Shown: positions 24,594-35,800 of the stretch, piece by piece
How positions within the stretch are numbered: the first letter of the stretch is position 1
Layout of the letters: every line of letters begins with the position of its first letter
Assembly (NCBI GenBank): GCA_009760855.2
Contig: WPIO01000001.1
Coordinates: forward strand, 1,763,501 to 1,827,500
Direction: 5' to 3'
DNA from: Cristatella mucedo
Lineage: Eukaryota; Bryozoa; Phylactolaemata; Cristatellidae
DNA: 64,000 nucleotides
Made by a program: the position numbers and the translations under genes
Notes under the pieces: model-generated
Told to the model about the DNA's origin: nothing
Databases searched by the model: none
The model's input: the letters and a program-made list of their open reading frames with translations, nothing else

Positions 24594-27500
24594 AATTCAT
24601 TTGTATAGCACCCTAAGAGAACTTAATCTCTATCCAGGCGCTTCACATATGCCTCAGGGCTAAAGCCCTCAACCTCGGACGACCAAATCAGCACCACAGT
24701 CAAGTCTTCCTACTTTAAGCTGCATAACAATGCTTAAAATTTAGGGTTGCTTAGAGAGGGATACTACAACTTAGTAAATTGGTAAATGCATTTGTGACAT
24801 CCGGTCTTGTCTTCTTTAACTCACCGATTGCTGATTCACCGGCCTGTGCAATATGGCGCTTACATTTGGCGAAAAAATCTCTTGTCTGTCGTGAGAGTCA
24901 CAGTTGTCACATCACACCACTTTTCAACGACGTTCATTGGCTCTTATTCAAGCAACGTAACGTCTTACAGGTTCTGTCATTCACTTTTAGGTCCCTCCAT
25001 TTGGCTACCGCTTACCTATCAGGTCTACTCCCCCACCAGACAAAGCATCGTACCACTATCCTTTCTGAATCTAATCGTTTAGAAGCACCTCGTAATTGCC
25101 TTACATCCATTTGAGACCGTGCCTTTATTTAGAATGTTCCCAAAGCCTTGAACTCACTTCCGACTTGCGTCACATCATCCCTGACTTGACGACATTTAAG
25201 AAGCTAAAAGCGAATCTATCTGTCACAGCATTTAGTGAGTCCATGTTAATAATAATACTAATGCATTTGACAATGCGCCATCAGAGAACTTGATCTTTTT
25301 CTAGGCGCTTTACATCTGCTGTAAATTGAATCCCAAAGGGCACAGTTGAAACATGACAGCGGCTACTTTTGTTTACGAAATCACTCACTAACTCACGCTT
25401 CAAATTATATAGGTTGCTGCAGGTAGTTATCTCCTATCGTAAGACCTGATAGCTTAATTTTTCTAGGTGCTTGTTGTGGAGTTAAAATTATTCCTAAATA
25501 GTTTTTCTGGTAATATTAATAATAATAATACGTTCGATATAGCGCCCTTAGAGAACTTACTCTCTTTCAAGCCACTTTACATTTGCAGCAAAGTAAGCAC
25601 GATTGAATTGTTAGTGGTAGCATTCTCAATAAACAACGAGGATAACACGGTTAGGGTGGCATGCACAAAGTCAGCATGCAGGTGTGGTTAATCGCAGCAT
25701 GGACAGTATCAGGGGGGATAAGCAAATACAGGTCGCATCACAGGGACCCTCTAAATGCTGTGATAAACAGATGCGGTTTTTAGTTTCTTTTTAAATGTGG
25801 TCAAGTCAGGAGATGTCTTGACGCAAGACGGGAGTGAGTTCCAGGCTTCGGACCATACGAACTATAGGCACGGTCTCCAAAGGATTTGAGATTTTACTAG
25901 GTATGGGTAAACAATTAGATTCCGAAAAGCGGGTGGTACGCTTCTTAGCCTGGTGGGGAGTATATCTCATAGGTAGGTAGGCTGGAGTCAAAGAATGAAG
26001 GGATCTAAAAGTGACGACAAAACCTTGAAGTTGATGTGCTGTTTGACTGGGAGCCAGTGCAGGCCGGAGAGACGTGCTAGTGAGAAGACTTTCGATAGCC
26101 TCATCAAGCTCTTCAGTCATTAGTTTGACTGCCGAGCTCATAGTTTAATGGCTGCTATTGCATTTCTGCGAAGCGTCATAAAAGATACCAACTTTATTAA
26201 AACTCTGCCGTTTGTATAGTATGCTAATGCAATAACATTGCTTCAAGGTCTGAATACATCATATTATGAGAACCAGCTGTTTAAAATACTTTAATTTCTG
26301 ATTAGCCATGGATTTCCTCCGGTAGAAGAAAAATACTTGGGGCACACTGTGACTGACCTGTGCTTTGCATGCACAAGAAGAGCACTCCACGAGCATCTTT
26401 GCTGTACTCATTCGATTCGTATGTCGGCTGGAATCGTGCCGCCACTACAAACTTGACAATTTTTAGATGCATTCACAAGAAGCCGTTGCATCGGTTCGGT
26501 GGGAGATCTCTTCGGAGCTGGAAGCGATTCGACGGCCACAGCTCTGGAGTGGGCGTTTCTGCAATGCATCTTGCATCCTGATATTCAGAATCGCATCCAC
26601 GCTGAGATTGACCATGTCGTTGGTGGGTAATTAAAGAAGTTTCTTACTCATATAGATTTTTAAGTTTGAATCGGTGAATTATATTGAGCACGTGCAGCGA
26701 TACCTTAATTAGTCACAGCTGTGCTTACTCTAGTTCGTAAACATTAGCATGAAAGTCTTTCATGAGCTGTGCCAGTGACATGAACTATGCTTGCAAAACA
26801 CTAGTTATATCTGTCAAAAACATGTGAAATCACTTTTTTTTATTAGTTTTCAGTTAGCTTTCTGGGCAGCAATTCTCTCACTATTCTCTCCTAATATTTT
26901 GCTGAGAAAGCCCCGCTGGATCCAGGCAATTATTCCCTGCTGTCCATCACGCGTAAAATGGAATTCCGCCTCTTTCTAATTTCTAATTGCTACCGTTCGC
27001 TGCAGATTTAATTTCCCTCACTGTATAATTGCTCGGCTGCTTTGTTGTATCATAGGCCCACAACAACTTATAAACATACACATATCAAGGGCTTTCCAAA
27101 GAAAGAGGGCTAATAAGACTAATAAAGCATGTTCAGTGTGCCCATTTAGATACGAACCTCTGAAGTTTATTACTACAGCTGAGAAAAAACAATTCAGCTT
27201 ACAGTGATAATGACATTCACTTGGATATGTAGATTATATCAGCGCAATGTGAAAGGCTAAAATATATGAAGCACTGAGAAACATGTGGTTTCGCCGTTTC
27301 GCTTTAAACATAACCTCGAACGATGATTTCACAATAGATTCTATTCACTAGAGAATTTCTAACTTTGCGTGTACTGAATACGTTTTACTTAAAAGGTTCG
27401 AGATCGTTAGACCTACCCTAACAAACAAAATTAAGAAGATTTGTTGGCGTGACGGATAGCCCTAGAAGTCAAAAGTTGTAATAGGTACGTCGAGCAAGTT

Positions 27501-29729
27501 TATTGAACGGAAAATCTAGTCGCTGGAAAACTTAAAAGCCAGTCTCTCAATAATTGAATCAATTAACTTATGCCATAATATCTGCGCGCCATTAACATGT
27601 CATTTTCCAAAATAGCTTTTAGAGGGATGACGTATCGTGTGGGGGTCAGGTCTCAGACATGAGAAGGGTCACCTGTGGAGTCCCTCAAGGGTCTGTACTT
27701 GGTCCCTTGCTGTTCTCCATTTATACGCAACCTCTGGGAAAAGTGATTAAGGCCCATGGAATAGGATATCACTTCTATTCTGACGATACTCAGTTGTATT
27801 TGTCATTTAAACCGTCGGAATCTGCTGCAGCAACTGAGAAACTGAATGCTTGCCTTGCCGATATTCAATCCTGGATGTCGGAAAACTTCCTGAATTTAAA
27901 TGACGATAAAACCGAACTGCTTCTCATAGCACAACCTAAGCGTGTGGCTAGATTAAAATGCTTTTCTGTTCTAATAGGTGATTCTATTGTGCGACCTTCA
28001 CCACATGCTCGTAATCTGGGTGTCGTGTACAACAGCTGCCTCAATTTCAAAAGCTTCATTCAGAAGACTGCCTCTACAGCTAGCCATCACATCCGATCCC
28101 TATCCAAGATTAGAAGCTGTCTCCCAAAGTGGCTTGTAAAAAGTTTAACTAGCTCTTTAGTTCTGTCTCGGCTTGATCATTGTAAATCCCTTTTGGCTGG
28201 GCTACCAAAGAAAGCTATTATGCCACTACAGCGGACTATGAACATGGCTGCAAGGCTGGTCTTCAAGTCCCAGCGGTTTGAGCACGTGTCACCTCTGCTG
28301 AAAGAGCTAGGATGGTTGCCGGTTGAGCAAAGGATACAGAGCAAAGTTCTTACGCTGACCCACAAGGCCCGCCACGGCTGGGCTCCTTCGTACCTAGCTG
28401 AACTGCTGCATCAGTTTCAGTCTGTTCGCACCCTCAGGTCCTGTGTGGACAATAAATTAGCTGTCCCATTCCTCCGCTTAAAGACCGTTGGCGACAGAAG
28501 CTTTAGCTCTGCAGGTCCTAGACTGTGGAACTCGCTTCCACAATTCTTACGCAACGACATCTACTCTTCAACTGCCGACTATGGCACATCTTTTTCAGCG
28601 GTCCTGAACTGCTACTTCTATGCTACTCACTACCTCAACTGCTCTCCTAACTCTGCTATGCTTCCCACTTTCTCTTTGCTGCGTGAGAGGAAGTCTGTTG
28701 GGTACCGAATGCGTACCGAAAGCCGCTTAGCCTGTGAGTGCGCTATACAAAACTCTCCTGCGTAACACCCACATGGTCTTTATGACTTTGTGGAGTTACT
28801 GAAGGAGATACATGACCAGATAGCCAGCTTGACATTCAAGTCTCTCTTTGGCATTCAAGTATCTCTACTTTTAACTGTGTCATAATGCTAGAGCGTTTCT
28901 ACCGTGCTTAAAGTATTGCACCAATCAAGTAATTGAAGACTTTACCGTCTTCCAGCATGCATTTCTATAACTTCCTCCTCATCATATATCTCTCTTCATA
29001 GACAGTAGCACTCTCACAGATAATGCAAAGCCAGGCTTCTCTGTCGGGCAACAGCGACCTGACAAGAACCCTAGGCCCCGGGCTTCCCATTCAGTAGCTC
29101 ATCCGCTTCAGAGCCCTGTTACGCAAGTTTAGGTCACGTGTCTTGATCCAGCTTTACTGTCTGGAATATCTAATCCCAAGGCTGTCCATTACACGTCAGT
29201 TACTATGACGCTCGACGTCTAGCTTTGCCTTTAAGCGAAATGTGCTCACTGCTGAGCCTACGACCTAAACCGCGACTTTGGATGGATGGTACGAGTGTAG
29301 TGCCACTATTTTCGGAGGGAGAGTATCCTTAGCTAAGCTTCAGGATCCATTTGTTATTTTTTTCTGCCCTACTAGCAGATTAGAGACTTGGATGTGGAAA
29401 TCACCTATTTCACATAGTTTAATGCATCGCCGTTTAAAGTAAAGCTGCAAAACCACTCATTTTGCTGCTTTCTCGCATTGGTTAAGTATACGTGACGTCA
29501 CGTATACTTGTACGTATACGTGACGTATACGGTATACGTGACTCCCCCACTTTCTTCAGCTTGTTGCTATCGCGTTTGTAATATATCATTGAACAGCGGA
29601 TATCCTTTCTTGTATAGCCTATGTGAGTGCCTACCATGTGATTTGATTCTCTTACGTTACAATGTAATTGCTGCATCCTCATTGTATTTTTTAGTGGTGG
29701 TAGTAAAACTAGTAGTAGTAGTAGTAGCC

Positions 29730-29823
<94 letters not shown>

Positions 29824-32800
29824 CAGCAGCAGCAGCAGCAGCAGTAGTAGCAGTGCAGCAGCAGCAGCAGCAGCAGCCGCAGCAGCAGTAGTAGTAGTAG
29901 TTGTAGTAGTAGTAGTAGTAGTAGTATTAGTAAAAGAATTTACTTTGGCTGTTAAATGTACGGGAACGTGCTGGCCAGAGAAGTAAGAATTGACTAATCA
30001 GTACAGCCATGCTGTAGCACGATAACTGTGTGCAGGTCTAAACTGAGATCTATAACAAAAGGCAACCAAGAAAACAGCTGCAGTCATGCCTTTGACACAG
30101 CTTCTGTATCGAGCTCTATCTTGTTTCTATCCAATGAGCTGGAAAGGTAGACCTGGCAGATTGTTATAGCCCAGAGAGATCCTAAAGGCTGACATCATGG
30201 CTGCACAGATTTCGCCCTGAGATATAATTGTTCCGAATTTGGCGTTCAGTCATTTCTTTATATTATATACTGGCAGTTGCTTTCCAACAATTTTCGAAAA
30301 AACTTTAATCGACTGGAACTAATTTTAAGCCTCACTTTCTTCGCTCTTTCATCGCATCAACTTTCATCGCTGAAGTCTCGTTCTTTGACATGAGGGTCCA
30401 CTTCTAAAGTGACCTTTCATTTTTTAAGTCCGTACCAGCTACACAGCCAAGTCTGGTTATCTTTTCGAAGACGTATCGCTGCAAAAATGCTGGCCTCCTT
30501 AAATAAGGAGCCTAAGTTGAGCTTTTCATTGCAATTGTGTTTCTCTATTTGGATGGATTCTTGCGACTAGCCATTCGCTAGTCATCCTCCCGGTGCACTG
30601 GGAAGGTCTTTGGTGCAATATATGAATCTAGGCTTGTGCTGTCTTGAACGGCACACTTGCCGCATTTGACCACTTTTCATCGACCTGCACGTATTCCCCA
30701 ACAAGATGCGAATCTTTGAGTATTTGTTTACTACATATTAGATTAATTCATTCGCTTTCTCCAGTCTGCCTAATTGAACTCCTTTAAGCAATCGATGCCT
30801 CATACCTCCCATTTGTCTGTATCATGTCATTTGAGCACGCCACTAACTGACGTCGAATCCTTTTGCGGCACTGCGTTCGGCTTACGCTCTCTCAAAGCTT
30901 GGAACTCAGAACTCAGCCTGACGTCACGATAGCTTCCCATATCTTGACTTTGTAAAAGAAAAGCCAAAGCCTCGTTTTTTTTCTTCGCAGTATTTGCTCT
31001 ATAATCCCGCGAGAGCTTACGAATGCTAATGCTGGGCATTTATCACTAAGCAATTGTAATAGTTCGTATACAGAGACGGTTGACCGCTGTACTATACTAA
31101 TTTCTTCTCATCCTTATAATTGTTGTAGCAGAACTTTTGCTAGTTCTTCGTAAACGGCCAAAGAAAGGTCTTTCAGCTGCTTGTGATCGCCACCGTGCGG
31201 AATTTTTATGACTCCGATCCAACTAACGTGGATAGTATCAATTAAATTTTAGTTATTAGCTGACTTAATATTCGTTTTAGGACAAAGATCACCTTCTCTC
31301 AGTGATCGCCAAAAGATGTCATGTGTCAATGCCTTCCTTACAGAGGTACTGCGATTTGGAAACATAGCTGCACTGGGATTGCCCCATAGGGTAATTCACG
31401 ACGTCGTTCTGAATGGAACATGTATACCCAAAGACACGGAAATCATCATAAACCTGCACTCGGTTCTACACGATGATAAGATTTTTGATGAGCCATCTAC
31501 ATTTCGACCAGCGAGGTTTTTGGATGCGGATGGGAAATTTAAGCATCAGGAAAAACTCACCCCGTTTGGCTTGGGTGAGTTGTATAGATTTTCCTACATC
31601 AGTCGTATAGCAGGCCGGAGCCAGAGGTTTAGGGTACAATTTGTTTGTTGCTGGCCGTTGGGTGCTCGGCTGAAAAGGCTTTAGGGCATCCGTTTTGAAG
31701 CAGAGAGCGTGCGGCCTAAAATACAGATCATCTGCAAAAAACTCTAAAGACACTTAAAGCTCCAATATTACGTCTCTGCTAGCGGCCTGAATTTTATCTC
31801 TGTTAGAAGCCTGTAGCTATTCTTGCTCAGCCATTGCCGATTGATTCACTCTGTTATGGATTAGTCCCGTGCTTATGAATTTTAAACGAATTATGAGCTC
31901 CAGGCTTCCGATAAGATGTTCGACGGCTTCTACATGCGGCCAGATCCTTAGCTTGTATAATTGCCTCTTAATGAACGTTTTTCTACATCTATTTATAAAA
32001 GGTGGCACCTTCACTATGTGATATTCTGTTTAATTGCATTACCCAGTGATATTCGTGATAAAAAATCTGTGTATTTTCTCCAGATCACCGAACATCTGCG
32101 GCTAACTGCTAACAACCAATATGGGTGCAGAATTATTGGATTACAATGCCACAGTACTTTTACGGTGTGAGCTTGCATTCCCATATCTTTCGTAAACGAT
32201 TAATCTAACTAGTGCATAATCAGACAAAGTTGTGCTCTTTTTTCCGTGGTTCACAATTTGGCTATTGCACATGGCAATTGTGCATATCTCTTAGCTTTTG
32301 TAGTCTAGAAATCAATGAAATGTGTATTTTATTGTGCACTCTTGCACATGGCTTCCCAACTTTTCAGCCACTTCTCCGAATGGGTGGCTTATGGCTAGAT
32401 GAATAACTTGATAATAATGATTCGTAAGTCGCTAGAAAGTATTACGAGTCTCTGGGCCTGACAGGATGCCGGCCACGTGATATAGCTCAGCTGGTTGAGG
32501 CAGACGTCATTTTTGTCTCGGCGCAGAATGGCAGTTACCCGTAGAGCTGTGTGCTTTAGAGTAGCTAAACGTTATCACAGGCAATTAAAAATGGTCCGAG
32601 ATTGAACTAATTTATATAAGAATAATGCTGATTGGCGAAGCTTTGCCTGCCATTCATTAAATCTTACATAAATATCCAAGTCATATTTATTATGTATTTC
32701 TCGCTTTATCAGAAGCAATAAAAGAGTAAAAACGTTACAGCATTGTTTATTCAAACAGAAATTTGATGCGGTTCTTTTACCAGCTTCGTAAATTTTAAGC

Positions 32801-35800
32801 TACTTAATTAACATTAAGGTTATAAATTTCTACTAGGTACACGTAAAAGTCGTATGTTCAAGTGCAAGCTAGATCACAAGATGGTTACATATCGGTCGTG
32901 AATTCAAATTCAATGAAAATAAATGAGTAAAGAAAAATATGTTTCTGCTGCTAAAGTAAGCTGACATGCCATTGTAAAACAACTGTAGCAAATAGTTAGG
33001 TGGTTATACGTTGTGTTCTGTCACGTTGTGTTGTGTTTTGTCGTGTTGTGGTCTGTCTAGCTTGTTGATACCTACTGCGGAAATGAAAAGAAGCACAAGC
33101 ATTCAAGCTTCTAGCAATAAATTACTGTACGTGCAATTGTTATAGGCTCAATAATTTATTATCTGCGGCTATCATTGATTGATTGTCTAAAGCTTAGTGG
33201 GCAAAGAGGCATATATATTTATCGCTTACTAAAGTTTTGGTGCGAATAATAATAGTAATACAGTATAATAACAATAAAATCACATTTATATAACGCCATC
33301 AGAGAACTTAATCGCTTTCTGGGCAGTTGGCAGGTGATGTCATAAATACAGATTGAAATTGTGATGTCAAAATAAGCCTAGCAACGATGGCAAACAGAAG
33401 CAGCTCGTGGAGGTTACCGTTATTTATTTGACCGGTGAAATAATTGCTTCCTCTTCTCAATGACATCATTATGCCAACATTAGTGCATGCGGATCATAGA
33501 AAACAAAACTTCTACCGTTTGGCACTAGCCTGAGCTTCGCAGCTCGAGCTAGCTAGCACAAAGGACGCTCTGAAGTGGCATCTTAAAATAATTAAAACTA
33601 AATCCCTGCTTAAGTAGGAGTCGCGTTTAGCCATAAATATATGCACGATCTTACTCTAATATGTGGTCACTTTTAGAATTTCTGAAATCCTTCACTTTCC
33701 TGTGCTTATGTACGTCTGTGCTAAGGCTATAAATTAACGTATTCTAAATGCTTCTCAACGACATAATCTAACGTGACTGCCACAAGCTATTGGAAGCTCT
33801 TTCTGATAGAGTGCGGCAACCTTGCAGGATACGTGAGTTAGTGGCAGTTTAAATGATGGTGGAATCAAAAAACGAAAGCCATAGATTAGACCTATTAGCT
33901 AAGTAGTGCAGCGGTTAATCCTTGGTAACATAGGCTAAACTAGGCTATCTAAGAATAATAATAAAAACACTAGCTGGTTTAACAGCTTCTTTTGTATAGC
34001 GACAGAAAAGCCTTTACGGCTATTACTACCGCTTGCAGCAGCGATAAAGGATAGCGCCCACCGCAAGAATTGAACCCACGATCTTGGGACCGACGTCGTG
34101 AAAATCAACTGCCTTACCTAGTGCGCCATTACGGCTCACCAGAATGAAGGAATAGCGATATTAGTTAGAATATTAGGCTAACTAGTGATTACGGAACCCT
34201 TCAATACATGCCGAAGAAAAGCATTGGTCAAGTCATTCAGATGAACATAATGAATTTAAGCGTTAGTGTTCAGACTAGTAGTACCGGTATTGCTTAATTG
34301 TTAATATCTTGCGTAAATGCGAGAACTTATTTTTATACTTCTGAAAAAATATGGGCGTTTACGCGCTTAAGATTATGGCTAACAATCTCATTTATTTTTT
34401 CCTGAATTTTATTTTCCCTTGAGATCCCAAATTCAGGACGAATGCTAATAATGTATATTAACTTATTCGTGTTCCAACTTCCACATAGTTATTCACAGGC
34501 ACAGTATGCAGAATCAAATTATGCTTGAAAAAATTGTACTTTTTTTAATAGACATTAAGAAACTTTGAAACTATCTAACATATAATAAGTTGTATTTAGG
34601 ATAAAACTTTGGCATTAAAAATGCACGGAAAAGATTTTTATATTTGGCAGTTCAAACACACAAGAAATTCTAGATTTCAGGTCAAAAGATTATGTCTGCT
34701 TTAAAGTCAAAGACTTGGATCATATGCGTTCTTTTCAATGCATTTGAATTTGTCATAACAAAAAATTAACATCCTTAGATAACAAATCAAGCATTGTTTG
34801 GTTTTTCCGTTCCAGTTTTATTCCCGAAAACCTGCATCTTAGCTTGAGTGAAAGAAAAAGGTGTTCTCAATCCACGACCTGAGTCGTGGAATAGAGTCCT
34901 AAAGCAAAGACGCTCCTATTGCCATACTGCAAGCTGGAATTGTGTAATGCAATGTATCTCCGTCTGACACTCCACAAATCCACAAAGACTATGTGGGTGT
35001 TACGCAGGAGAGTTTTCTGCAGCGAACACGCAGCCTTAGCGACTTTAGGTACGCATACGATAGCCAAAAACTTCATATCACGCAACTAAGAGAAAGTGAG
35101 AAGCATAGCTGAGTCAGGAAAGCAGTTGAGGTAGTGAATAAGCTGGAAATAGCAGTTCAGGACGGCTGAAAAGAATGTGCCATAGTCGGCAACAGGAGAG
35201 TAGTTGTCGTTGCGTAAGAACTTTGGAATTAATTTCCACAGTCTAGGACCTGCAGAGCAAAATATTCTGTCGCCAGCCAGTCTGTAAGCGGAGGAATGGA
35301 ACAGCTAATTTATCTTTTAAGCAGGACCCGAGAGCTCGAGAAGCGGGAACCTTTGCAGCAGTTCAGGTAGGTATTAACGAGTAGAGTCATGGCTGGCCTT
35401 ATGGGTCAGCGTAAGAACTTTTCTCTGGATCCATTGATCTACGGCAACCATCCAAGCTCTACTAGCAAGAAGACACATGGTCAAACCTCTGGGATTTGCA
35501 AACTTGCCTTGCGGCCATATTCATTGCCAGATGCAGTGGCCTAGTGGCTTTTTTCAGGTAGCCAATCCAAAAGGAGATAACGATAATCCAGCTGACATAG
35601 AACTATGGAGCTAGTTAAATTTGTTAAGCCACCGTGGAAGACAATGACAATCTTAAATAGCGATCGAACGTGATGGCTAGTTCACGAAACAGTCTTCCAA
35701 ATGAAGCATTCAAAATTTATGCAGCTGTCGAAGACGAGACCTAAATTCCGAACACATGGTGACAGTGGCACATCAGCATCACCAATTAGAAGGGCTAAGC

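Larger units (their letters stand above)
23480..25245 (+). mobile_element. LINE family A, RT copy interrupted by another insertion
   Basis: RT domain 4 appears as '[15 protein letters not shown]', and the catalytic motif is mutated to YADN ('HLYADNNLF', about 24250). The C-terminal region '[18 protein letters not shown]' follows at about 25025. The copy is split by a minus-strand 3' end at 24519-24665 and is dead. Confidence 0.8.

Noticed and set aside
29508-29891. 127-codon poly-Ala/Gln open frame
   Set aside because: Produced by the CAG/TAG repeat in a P450 intron; no start context or homology.
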